Origin: an uncultured Prevotellaceae bacterium
GTDB lineage: Bacteria > Bacteroidota > Bacteroidia > Bacteroidales > Muribaculaceae
NCBI GenBank assembly: GCA_937904375.1
Contig: CALDIG010000066.1
Location: forward strand, 1 to 26,062
Length of the DNA: 26,062 bases
Direction of reading: 5' to 3'
Of this stretch, positions 15,081 to 21,771 are shown piece by piece. Every line of letters starts with the position of its first letter. Within the stretch, counting starts at the first letter, position 1. Under the pieces are notes generated by a model, which was not told where the DNA came from, did not search any database, and was given only the letters and a program-made list of their open reading frames with translations. The translations under genes and the position numbers were made by a program.

Positions 15081-16427
15081 CTACATTGCCCAAATCAATA
15101 TGCCTGCACAGATGATGACACCTGTGACGAGTAGGTCGATGAGGCAGTATCCCATAATATCCTTCGCGTCGAGGCGGGCGATAGCCAATGCTGGCAGTGC
15201 CCAGAATGGTTGTATGAGATTGGTCCATGCGTCGCCCCATGAAATCGCCATGCCCGTCAAGCCCGGGTCAACGCCCAGATTGGCACCAGCGGTAAACATG
15301 ACGGGAGCTTGCACTGCCCAATGGCCGCCGCCACTTGGCACAAACAAGTTGAGCACCGCGGCACAAAGGAAGGTGAGCAACGGATAGGTGACAGAGTTGC
15401 TGACTTGTATGCAGGCATCGGCCATGACTCCACCCAAACTGACGCCGCTGGCGCCGACACCTGTAACGATACCCATTATGCCGGCATAGAAAGGGAACTG
15501 CAATATGATTCCGGCTGCACCTGTTGTCGCTTTCCCGAAGGCTCGCACATAGTCAACGGGTGTGGGATGCAGAATGAGACCCAGTGCGAGGAATATCATT
15601 ATCACCCCGCCAAGGTCTAAACTGCCGTCGCGCATGGCGAGATTAATCACAAGATAGGTCACGAGCATCAGTGCCACGAGCCACGAGAGCAATTTGCTGT
15701 GCTCGAGCCGCTGTGCCGGTGTCTTGGTCGTGGAGGAAATATCAGCCGCGGCATTATCATCGTCTTTAAGGAGAGCGGGGTTGATGGTGAGGACACCTTG
15801 CTTGGGGTGCATCAAGGTGTTGGCGAAGGTGATGCCAATTATCACAAACAGCACAGTAACCAGATTGTGCCACTCGAAGATGGTTTGTGCTAGTGGCACG
15901 GGGTCGGTAAGCGCGCCATTAGTGGCCATTGCCAGTGACTCGCCAGGAGTGGCCATTGTGAGGGGTATGGATCCCGACATGCCGGCATGCCACACCACGA
16001 AGCCACTATAGGCCGACGCGATGAGCAGCCGATAATCGACATCAGAACGCTGACGCGCTATAGCCTTGGCAAACACGACCCCAACGATAAGGCCAAATCC
16101 CCAGTTGATCCAGCAGGCTAATGACGAGACGACAGTGACAAGGGCTATTGCCGATGGGGCACTCTTGGGCAGACGGGCCATTGCGGCGATGGCTCGCTTG
16201 ATAACTGGTGCAGCCGCCAAAGTTGACCCGCACACAAGAATCAGTGCCATCTGCATGGCAAACTCCAATAAATTCCATACGCCGTCGCCCCAGTGTTCAA
16301 CCACTTCGATAGGAGTCTGCCGACACAATGGCATCGCAACCGACGCTGCCACGAAAGTGAGTAGTATGGCGAATATAAACGGTTCGGGCAACCAACGTTG
16401 CACTAATCGCACGCAGAATTTAATCAT
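15081..16427 (-). CDS. atoE: AtoE-family short-chain fatty acid transporter
   Basis: 448 residues, very hydrophobic with about ten or more membrane segments. It matches the AtoE / TIGR00366 family of short-chain fatty acid uptake proteins: the conserved start RWLPEPFIFAILLTFVAA, NWGFGLIVGVVFAK, GFVVWHAGMSGSIPLTMATP and the late motif FVPSGGGHWAVQAPVMFTAG are all visible. AtoE in E. coli takes up acetoacetate and short-chain fatty acids; the substrate here is inferred only. It is monocistronic. The upstream gap is AT-rich and shows only a weak -7 candidate. The length is normal. Confidence 0.92.
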   Translation of the reverse strand: MIKFCVRLVQRWLPEPFIFAILLTFVAASVAMPLCRQTPIEVVEHWGDGVWNLLEFAMQMALILVCGSTLAAAPVIKRAIAAMARLPKSAPSAIALVTVVSSLACWINWGFGLIVGVVFAKAIARQRSDVDYRLLIASAYSGFVVWHAGMSGSIPLTMATPGESLAMATNGALTDPVPLAQTIFEWHNLVTVLFVIIGITFANTLMHPKQGVLTINPALLKDDDNAAADISSTTKTPAQRLEHSKLLSWLVALMLVTYLVINLAMRDGSLDLGGVIMIFLALGLILHPTPVDYVRAFGKATTGAAGIILQFPFYAGIMGIVTGVGASGVSLGGVMADACIQVSNSVTYPLLTFLCAAVLNLFVPSGGGHWAVQAPVMFTAGANLGVDPGLTGMAISWGDAWTNLIQPFWALPALAIARLDAKDIMGYCLIDLLVTGVIICAGILIWAM

Positions 16428-16680
16428 CTTACTAAAAATCTTTAAAATTATAGAATAAATTTTTTGTTATAGTGTGGTTCTATAAGTATCAAAAATACTT
16501 TTTTATGTTTGGTTCTCTTTTGTTGATTGCTGGCATCTTTTTCAAAAAAAATGCTCACCAATCAATCCTAATCAGATTCAAGCAATTTATAGAACTTTCC
16601 TATCTTGGTTTGTGGATGAGTTGAAAAATGTTACTTGCGGGCTTTGTTATTCCGAGTCTCAAAATTGCTCAAAAGATGTA

Positions 16681-16983
16681 TTATTCTATTGTCTCGACCA
16701 AGAAAGAGACCGGTCTGAAGCCGTCGTTGCAGGAGAGCATGGCGCTGTGGGGATTTTTCATCCATCCGTCGAAGAAGTTGCCGCCGCCATTGGCGAGTTC
16801 CTTAACCCAGGGGAGCAGTGTCTCCCACGCACTGTCGCACATCCCTTCGGGTTGGCGGCAGTTCTCGACGATGAACGTTCTGCCCAGCGTCATGTCGCAA
16901 GCGTGCTCAATGGGGTTCTCATATTTCTCCATCAAGTCTTTATAGCACGCTATGCGCATCACTGTTATCTTTACCTTTTTCAT
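16681..16983 (-). CDS. TIGR04076 family protein
   Basis: 100 residues from the ATG at 16983, chosen because MKKVKITVMRIACYK is the normal family start; an in-frame ATG seven codons upstream lies where the leader should be. The sequence follows the TIGR04076 pattern: VKITV at the start, a cysteine in EHACDMTLGRTFIVEN, PEGMCDSAWETLLPWV, a GGNF segment with WM, and the final LSCNDGFRPVSFLVE. Four or five cysteines are spaced as in the family. The function is unknown; the cysteines suggest metal or redox chemistry, but that is conjecture. It is divergent from the DUF4923 gene with an 83-base shared upstream region. Confidence 0.85.
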   Translation of the reverse strand: MKKVKITVMRIACYKDLMEKYENPIEHACDMTLGRTFIVENCRQPEGMCDSAWETLLPWVKELANGGGNFFDGWMKNPHSAMLSCNDGFRPVSFLVETIE

Positions 16984-17001
16984 GCGGTTGTCAGTTTTGT
17001 G

Positions 17002-17009
17002 CAAAGGTA
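17002..17009 (-). promoter_or_regulatory. -7 promoter box of the TIGR04076 gene
   Basis: On the minus strand TACCTTTG (17009-17002) matches TAnnTTTG exactly and lies 18 bases before the ATG at 16983. The -33 region is not clear. Confidence 0.5.
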
Positions 17010-17052
17010 TAACTTTTTGCGAAGAAAATGTCGGTTATTGTGAAAAAAGTAA

Positions 17053-17060
17053 TAACTTTG
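17053..17060 (+). promoter_or_regulatory. -7 promoter box of the DUF4923 gene
   Basis: TAACTTTG matches TAnnTTTG exactly and ends six bases before the ATG at 17067, so the expected transcript start lies at or next to the start codon. The -33 region is weak. Confidence 0.45.
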
Positions 17061-17066
17061 CGCATT

Positions 17067-17669
17067 ATGAGACAATTCTTTTTATTATTCGTTTTGACTT
17101 TTGGCTTCTCCTGTTTTGCTCAGGAGGTGGATTCCACAGCCTTTTTTGACCCCGAAGAAGTCTTTGTGGTTAGTGAAAATGTGGAGGAGGTTAACCGCTT
17201 AGCGGCGTGCCAGATGGTGGCGGGCGTGTGGCAGTATGACAAGCCCTATGTGCATGCCGATGGAGCTTCGGTGATGGGCAAGCTGGGCAAACCCATCGCC
17301 AAGAGCAAAATCAAGAAGAGCCTTGACAAGGTCTATAAGAAGATGAAAATCAAGAAACGCTGGAACTCTATGACACTCACCGAGGATGGAGAGTGGACGA
17401 TGAAAGTGCTGGGGTTGTCGTTTGGCGGCAGTTATACCTACGACCCTGAGCATGAGCAGCTCACACTGCGTTGGCATGGCATCCCACTCAAGTCGCATAC
17501 CCACCGCGACAGCAAGAAGCTCTATATCGCCTTCGATATGGACCGCTTGCTTGTGGTGCTGAGTTTCATAAGCGGTATGAGCAGCAGCGAGACGTTGAAG
17601 TCGCTATCTTTTCTGAGCCAGAACTTCCGAAATGTGACAGTGGGATTCGAGATGAAAGCCTTTCAATAA
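17067..17669 (+). CDS. DUF4923 (lipocalin-like) secreted protein
   Basis: 200 residues from the ATG at 17067. The frame is open from 17028, but the 13 extra codons overlap the promoter box and precede a clean signal peptide (MRQFFLLFVLTFGFSCFAQ). The cleavage site is probably after CFA; GFSC might alternatively act as a loose lipobox. The mature part matches DUF4923: VAGVWQYDKPYVHADGASVM, LDKVYKKMKIKKRWNSMTLT, EDGEWTMKVLGLSFGGSYTY, LYIAFDMDRLLVVLSFISGM. Such proteins are small beta-barrel-like periplasmic or outer membrane proteins of Bacteroidales with no known role. It is monocistronic and convergent with asd. Confidence 0.82.
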   Translation: MRQFFLLFVLTFGFSCFAQEVDSTAFFDPEEVFVVSENVEEVNRLAACQMVAGVWQYDKPYVHADGASVMGKLGKPIAKSKIKKSLDKVYKKMKIKKRWNSMTLTEDGEWTMKVLGLSFGGSYTYDPEHEQLTLRWHGIPLKSHTHRDSKKLYIAFDMDRLLVVLSFISGMSSSETLKSLSFLSQNFRNVTVGFEMKAFQ

Positions 17670-17736
17670 TGCACAATTCATAAAGCTAATTCATGTGCAT
17701 AATACAATCGCCATCACGCCAAATATCGGAATATGC

Positions 17737-18756
17737 TTATTTCTTAGAGAAACCGCGGTGGGAGATTAGATACTGACCAATCTGTACAGCATTTAGGGCG
17801 GCACCTTTCTTGATTTGGTCGCCTACAACCCAGAATGTGAGGCCGTTGTCGCTGCTGGTGTCGATGCGTATGCGGCCCACATACACGGGGTCTTTCCTCG
17901 TGCAGGTGATGGGCATAGGGTAGGTGTTGCTGGCGGGCTCGTCCATCACCACGATGCCTGGAGCGAGCTGCAGGGCGGCGCGCGCCTCTTCGGGTGAGAT
18001 AGGCTCCTCACATTCAATCCACACCGCCTCGCTGTGAGTACGCATCACCGGCACTCGCACGCAGGTGGCGCTCACGCGGATGTCGCTGTGCATGATTTTG
18101 CAGGTCTCGCGCACCATCTTCATCTCCTCTTTGGTATAGTCGTTGTCGGCGAAGATGTCGATGTGAGGAATTACGTTATAGGCAAGCTGATGCTGGAAGT
18201 GCTTCACGGTGGTCTCGAGTTTGCCATGGGCTATCTCGCTCTGTTGCAATGCCAGTTCGTCCATCGCCTGCAGTCCTGCGCCGCTGGCAGCCTGATAGGT
18301 AGCCACCTGCACGTTCTTGATGTGCGAGATATTGTCGAGCGGCTTCAGTGCCACCACAAGGATAATGGTAGAGCAGTTAGGATTGGCGATTATGCGGCGT
18401 GGTGCGTTGAGGGCATCGTCGCCGTTCACCTCGGGCACCACCAGTGGCACGTCGTCGTCCATGCGAAACGCACTACTATTGTCAATCATGATGCAGCCAT
18501 ATTTCGTGATGGTCTCGGCATACTCACGTGCCGGACCGCCACCCATCGACACAAAAGCGATGTCGATGTCCTTGAAGTCGTCGTTGTGCTGCAACAGCTT
18601 CACCACATGGTCTTTGCCACGGAACGTGAAGATGCGCCCGGCACTACGCGCCGAACCAAACAATACCAGCTCGTCAACAGGAAAATTCTGCTCATCGAGC
18701 ACACGCATAAATTCTTGTCCCACAGCGCCACTGGCGCCAACTATCGCTACTTTCAT
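17737..18756 (-). CDS. asd: Aspartate-semialdehyde dehydrogenase
   Basis: 339 residues. It reduces aspartyl phosphate to aspartate semialdehyde with NADPH, the branch point to lysine/diaminopimelate, threonine and methionine. The NADP loop is VAIVGASGAVGQEFMRVL (3-20), the catalytic cysteine is C128 in ANPNCSTI, the substrate region is TYQAASGAG, and the late catalytic histidine lies in RVPVMRTHSEAV. The length is normal. The gene starts 25 bases after the stop of the deleted toxin gene on the same strand, and I find no TAnnTTTG box in that gap or in the toxin remnant. It may therefore depend on the toxin-antitoxin promoter. Together with lysA it serves diaminopimelate synthesis for the cell wall. 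Confidence 0.95.
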   Translation of the reverse strand: MKVAIVGASGAVGQEFMRVLDEQNFPVDELVLFGSARSAGRIFTFRGKDHVVKLLQHNDDFKDIDIAFVSMGGGPAREYAETITKYGCIMIDNSSAFRMDDDVPLVVPEVNGDDALNAPRRIIANPNCSTIILVVALKPLDNISHIKNVQVATYQAASGAGLQAMDELALQQSEIAHGKLETTVKHFQHQLAYNVIPHIDIFADNDYTKEEMKMVRETCKIMHSDIRVSATCVRVPVMRTHSEAVWIECEEPISPEEARAALQLAPGIVVMDEPASNTYPMPITCTRKDPVYVGRIRIDTSSDNGLTFWVVGDQIKKGAALNAVQIGQYLISHRGFSKK

Positions 18757-18781
18757 GTTTTTTTATGGTGTTTTGTGTTTT

Positions 18782-18934
18782 TTAGAATAAATCAGAATGA
18801 GTGCCAGTGTCGATGAGAATGAGTCTAAGTTGATCGTCGTCTAGAACTTCAATGAGGTTTTGAATATTCAGTCCACGTTTGGCACATTTCTTCAATGATT
18901 TCTTAAACTGCCCAGTATAGATTAATTCGTACAT
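18782..18934 (-). pseudogene. YafQ-family toxin with an internal in-frame deletion
   Basis: 50 codons, starting one base after the antitoxin stop. The first 31 residues (MYELIYTGQFKKSLKKCAKR, GLNIQNLIEVL) match the start of YafQ/RelE-type mRNA interferases. The last 19 (DDDQLRLILIDTGTHSDLF) match the very end, including the C-terminal histidine and phenylalanine. About 40 residues in between are missing. In full-length family members (about 90 residues) that part carries the DHxLxG, RECHIxPDWLLIY segment with most catalytic residues. The reading frame is kept across the junction (CTAGACGACGATCAA). I infer a toxin that cannot cleave mRNA. An alternative is that the short protein is kept as a binding partner of the antitoxin. 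Confidence 0.82.
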
Positions 18935-18935
18935 A

Positions 18936-19142
18936 TCAACCTAATATTTGCTTTATTAGATCCTCTGAATTTTTAGCATGAAAGACGTTTCCCTTACGGA
19001 TGTCTTCCATTCCTTTTTCTATACCACTTTTTCTGGGGCGTTTTACTACCCACCCCATCCTTTTAGCGATGGAGCGAAGAAAACTGATGTCATTAGTTGG
19101 TACAGTGAGTTGTACATTTTCGGTATATTCAATTGTTTCCAT
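18936..19142 (-). CDS. Antitoxin of a YafQ-type toxin-antitoxin pair
   Basis: 68 residues from the ATG at 19142; the frame is open to 19217, but the ATG at 19142 fits the promoter and the family start. METIEYTENVQLTVPTNDIS is followed by FLRSIAKRMGWVVKR and the C-terminal GIEKGMEDIRKGNVFHAKNS, a design common to short Bacteroidales antitoxins paired with YafQ toxins. The N-terminal part probably forms a DNA-binding dimer and the C-terminal helix binds the toxin. It looks intact, while its toxin is internally deleted. It lies one base ahead of the toxin start and has a near-consensus promoter. Confidence 0.8.
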   Translation of the reverse strand: METIEYTENVQLTVPTNDISFLRSIAKRMGWVVKRPRKSGIEKGMEDIRKGNVFHAKNSEDLIKQILG

Positions 19143-19165
19143 TGTAATATTATTTTTTCTCGCTA

Positions 19166-19197
19166 CAAAGTTATGGTTTTTTTGTGATAATTGCAAA
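19166..19197 (-). promoter_or_regulatory. Promoter of the antitoxin gene
   Basis: On the minus strand a -33 box TTTG (19197-19194) and a -7 box TAACTTTG (19173-19166) have 20 bases between them, a consensus Bacteroidota promoter. The ATG follows after about 23 bases. It faces the regulator promoter at 19226-19257, with 28 bases between the two -33 boxes. Confidence 0.75.
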
Positions 19198-19222
19198 TTT
19201 CGTGCCAAAGTGTGCATGGCTA

Positions 19223-19265
19223 TTATTTGGCAAAATGAAATATAATGCTTAATTTTGCCAAATAA
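19223..19265. promoter_or_regulatory. Perfect 14-base dyad over the regulator promoter (candidate operator)
   Basis: TTATTTGGCAAAAT (19223-19236) and ATTTTGCCAAATAA (19252-19265) are exact reverse complements with a 15-base spacer. The left arm contains the -33 box and the right arm the -7 box of the promoter for the TPR/AraC gene. A dimeric protein bound here would block that promoter. The regulator itself or the nearby antitoxin are the obvious candidates. Confidence 0.6.
19226..19257 (+). promoter_or_regulatory. Promoter of the TPR/AraC regulator gene
   Basis: -33 box TTTG (19226-19229), 20 bases, -7 box TAATTTTG (19250-19257), near consensus. The leader is about 34 bases. Confidence 0.75.
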
Positions 19266-19297
19266 AACTAAGGAATTATCACAGTATTCTTAATAAA

Positions 19298-20980
19298 ATG
19301 ACTAATCACAAAGCGTTTAGATTTATTCTTGTGGCATTGATGCTGGTGTGGGCCTTATCGTCTCTTGCCGCTAGTGTGGACCAGCTCATCAAGAATTTTG
19401 ATGGAGACCAAAACGTTAATAATGCCAATGCCTTTTTTAAGGAACTTGACAATGAGAAGTTTACCGATGAACTACTCAGTTTCACTGCCAACACTCACCC
19501 CGACACCCTGCGTCAGCAGGTGTGGTACTGGGCTGCCGAGTGGTACTACGACCAGCAGCAGTTTGAGCTGGCGCGCGACTACGGCCTCAAGGCGCTGCCG
19601 CATTGCAAAACGGGTAACAACCGCATTGTGGAGGGCGACTGCGAGAACCTGCTGGGGGCTATCTTCATTCGCCTTGCTAACTACAAAGAGGCTGTCGTCC
19701 ATGCCCAGGCGTGCTATGAGCTTGACCGTCGCAGTGGCGACCCCGACATGATGAGCTCAAGCCTCAACACGCTTGCCAAGATCTACATGGGAGCGCGACA
19801 ACCCAAGGTTGCCGAGGGCTACATTTTGAAAGCTATTGAAAATGCCAAGAAAGCCAATAACCCCACTCGCATGGCGGTGATTTATGGCACTGCCAACGAG
19901 ATTTACCACTCTCTAGGCGACGAGCAAAAGGCCTACGACTATGCCAAGCAAGCCTACGACATCAACATGGGTCAGGGTGACCTCAGCAGCGCCGCGATGC
20001 GACAGGTGGGCATGGCATCGGCACTGTTGTGGCTCAAGCGCTACGACGAGGCACAAAGCAACCTTGAGGCTGCCATCCCGCAGCTGCGTGCCGACGGTAA
20101 TCTGCCCTCGCTGGGCATCGCCCTGAACCAGATGGGTGGTGTGATGCTGCAAACTAAGCGCCCCGCCGAGGCGGTGAAATACTACCGCGAGGCGGCCCAC
20201 ATCTTTGTCAAGCTCAAGGACTATTACAACGAGAGTCACTCACGACTGGGGCTTTACAACGCTCTCAAGGACAGCGACCCCAAGGCTGCTATGGCCGAGA
20301 TGGAGCGCTACAAGGCCCTCAAGGACAGCATCTACAGCAGTGAGGCTGCCCAGAGCCTGAGCCGTGCCCATGCCGAGCTTGCCAACGATGAGCTCATGCT
20401 AGAGAACGAGGCTCAGCGCAAAACCACTCGCAATGTTTTTCTTATAGGTGTGGCGGTGGCGCTGTTGTTGCTGGCGATAGGAGCCCTCGTGTGGTGGATA
20501 ATGCGAAGGCGCAACAAGCGGCAGAATGCCATCAACGAGCAACTGAGTGCCAACATCGACGAGCTGCGAGAGCAGTACCGGCAGCTTCATCTCAATTATG
20601 ATGCTGCAATGGCAACTAATGCCAAGAAAGTTGAGACCGACTCTTTAACCGATGCCGACAAGGACTTCCTTGAGAGCACAGTAAATGTGGTAAACGAGCT
20701 TATTGGTGATGGACAAATTGATGCGGCAAGTGTGGCGGCACGCCTTAACCTGAGTCCTTACCAGTTCAGGCAACGCCTCTCGGCCATCACTGGCAACACT
20801 CCCCAGGCATTTATCCAGGTGATAAGGATGCGCAGGGCACGGCACTTGCTCGACAACCATCCCGAGCTCAATGTCGCCGACGTGGCGCGACTGTGTGCCT
20901 ATAACGACACCCCCAATTTCACGCGCGCCTTCAAGAACACCTTTGGCATCACCCCGTCGCAATATGCTGCACAGCGATAA
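19298..20980 (+). CDS. Membrane-anchored TPR protein with an AraC-type HTH domain
   Basis: 560 residues. Signal-anchor or signal peptide (1-25, ...LSSLAAS), a TPR-rich periplasmic region at about 40-370 (for example NLLGAIFIRLANYKEAVVHA and LNTLAKIYMGARQPKVAEGY), a membrane helix at 380-401 (VFLIGVAVALLLLAIGALVW), a cytoplasmic coiled-coil linker (about 403-445), and an AraC-type double HTH at about 475-560 (IDAASVAARLNLSPYQFRQR, NVADVARLCAYNDTPNFTRA, ending GITPSQYAAQR). This matches a design common in Bacteroidales in which a periplasmic TPR sensor is joined directly to a cytoplasmic AraC domain. The signal and targets are unknown; the surface protein gene downstream is a possible target. 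It has its own promoter. Confidence 0.9.
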   Translation: MTNHKAFRFILVALMLVWALSSLAASVDQLIKNFDGDQNVNNANAFFKELDNEKFTDELLSFTANTHPDTLRQQVWYWAAEWYYDQQQFELARDYGLKALPHCKTGNNRIVEGDCENLLGAIFIRLANYKEAVVHAQACYELDRRSGDPDMMSSSLNTLAKIYMGARQPKVAEGYILKAIENAKKANNPTRMAVIYGTANEIYHSLGDEQKAYDYAKQAYDINMGQGDLSSAAMRQVGMASALLWLKRYDEAQSNLEAAIPQLRADGNLPSLGIALNQMGGVMLQTKRPAEAVKYYREAAHIFVKLKDYYNESHSRLGLYNALKDSDPKAAMAEMERYKALKDSIYSSEAAQSLSRAHAELANDELMLENEAQRKTTRNVFLIGVAVALLLLAIGALVWWIMRRRNKRQNAINEQLSANIDELREQYRQLHLNYDAAMATNAKKVETDSLTDADKDFLESTVNVVNELIGDGQIDAASVAARLNLSPYQFRQRLSAITGNTPQAFIQVIRMRRARHLLDNHPELNVADVARLCAYNDTPNFTRAFKNTFGITPSQYAAQR

Positions 20981-21000
20981 AGGGAACACAGCTTTTTAAA

Positions 21001-21030
21001 TTCAAGTTTCGGAAGTAACCGAAACTTGAA
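21001..21030. repeat. Hairpin repeat, copy 2
   Basis: TTCAAGTTTCGG (21001-21012) and CCGAAACTTGAA (21019-21030) form a perfect 12-base stem with a 6-base loop, 20 bases after the regulator stop. It is followed by GTTTAGAGGTTAG as in copy 1 at 9853-9880. It might stop the regulator transcript, but no T-run follows. Confidence 0.8.
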
Positions 21031-21031
21031 G

Positions 21032-21052
21032 TTTAGAGGTTAGAGAGGCTAA
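21032..21052. repeat. Heptads upstream of the small gene
   Basis: TTTAGAG, GTTAGAG, AGGCTAA. The stretch GGTTAGAGAGGCTAA (21038-21052) occurs again, identical, at 21489-21503 on the other side of the small gene. Confidence 0.75.
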
Positions 21053-21172
21053 CGCCAAGTAATATTTCGACTATAACTCATAACAAATTGATTGTAACCC
21101 CCTGTAAATGCTGTTTTTTTAAACGAAATGATAATTTAATTTGACGAAATGATAACAACCCAAATGGGTAAG

Positions 21173-21210
21173 AGTGCTAATTTTGCAGTTGTGAAATTAG
21201 CACTTTTTTT
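21173..21210 (+). terminator. Terminator-like hairpin just before the small gene
   Basis: Arms AGTGCTAATTT (21173-21183) and AAATTAGCACT (21194-21204) are perfect over 11 bases with a 10-base loop, followed by a T run to 21210. The next gene starts at 21212. It may end transcripts from the regulator gene or act as an attenuator. The left arm and loop also contain TAATTTTG (21178-21185), a possible -7 box for the small gene, but no -33 box is visible. Confidence 0.6.
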
Positions 21211-21211
21211 G

Positions 21212-21466
21212 ATGCCCGAAAAGAAAAAATATAACGATGCTGCCATGCGTTATGCGATGGACTATCTCGACCACTTGCTCGAGCTTGAGGCCTATGTGGA
21301 CTCGCAGGTGGAGAAGAAGCTTGAGCGCATGGTGGAGCGCAAAATAGCCGAGCAAGAGCACAAGCACACTCACGAGCAAGACCATAAGCACGCTCAAGCG
21401 AGCGATGCATCGCAGGCACAAGACTCAGATGAGATTACTCAGGCTTCGGAAGTGGCTGACACTTGA
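21212..21466 (+). CDS. Small charged protein of unknown function
   Basis: 84 residues from the ATG at 21212. An ATG at 21149 is in frame, but those 21 codons run through the terminator-like hairpin. MPEKKKYNDAAMRYAMDYLD is followed by a probable amphipathic helix or coiled coil (HLLELEAYVDSQVEKKLERM, VERKIAEQ) and a His/Gln/Glu/Asp-rich tail (HKHTHEQDHKHAQASD...) that looks unstructured and might bind metal. I recognise no family. No signal peptide or membrane helix. The gene is bracketed by identical 15-base direct repeats (21038-21052 and 21489-21503). It is probably real, given its composition and consistent codon use, but this is not certain. Confidence 0.6.
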   Translation: MPEKKKYNDAAMRYAMDYLDHLLELEAYVDSQVEKKLERMVERKIAEQEHKHTHEQDHKHAQASDASQAQDSDEITQASEVADT

Positions 21467-21771
21467 TGTTTTGAGGTGAGAAGTTAGTGGTTAGAGAGGC
21501 TAATAAAAAGGCACAGACAAGGCACGCCTGGCCCCTACATCCTTTCTCATTTATCGCATTTTTCTTCGGAGTCAGCTTTAAAAAGTCGCTTTTTGACGAA
21601 AATCAAACAAAGACTACAAATACAATAAAATGAATATCAGAGAGATAAATATCAGACAATTCAGAATAATCAGTTGTTTTTATTTTTTTAAGTGGACTCT
21701 CTTCTATAACCTCTAAATTAACTTTAACATTACAATATAAAAATAAATTTATTAACTAATATTTAGTGACT
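21467..21771. other. Gap before the surface protein gene
   Basis: About 305 bases. It starts with the heptads GTTAGTG GTTAGAG AGGCTAA (21483-21503) and an imperfect GC-rich word GACAAGGCACGCCTGGCCCC (21517-21536) in a region of partial dyad. The rest is AT-rich. A possible -7 box TAACTTTA (21719-21726) precedes an AT-rich leader of about 45 bases; no clear -33 box is seen. No RNA gene is recognised. Confidence 0.5.

Noticed and set aside
16485..16505. Terminator-like hairpin AAGTAT / ATACTT with T run
   Set aside because: It would work on the plus strand, where no gene is transcribed towards it; the stem is only six AT-rich pairs.
18034..18816. 260-codon open frame opposite asd and the toxin remnant
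   Set aside because: It is a His/Val-rich mirror of asd with no domain; asd itself is certain.
21766..21771. GTG start for the surface protein
   Set aside because: The ATG two codons later gives a normal MKK signal peptide start and is more likely.
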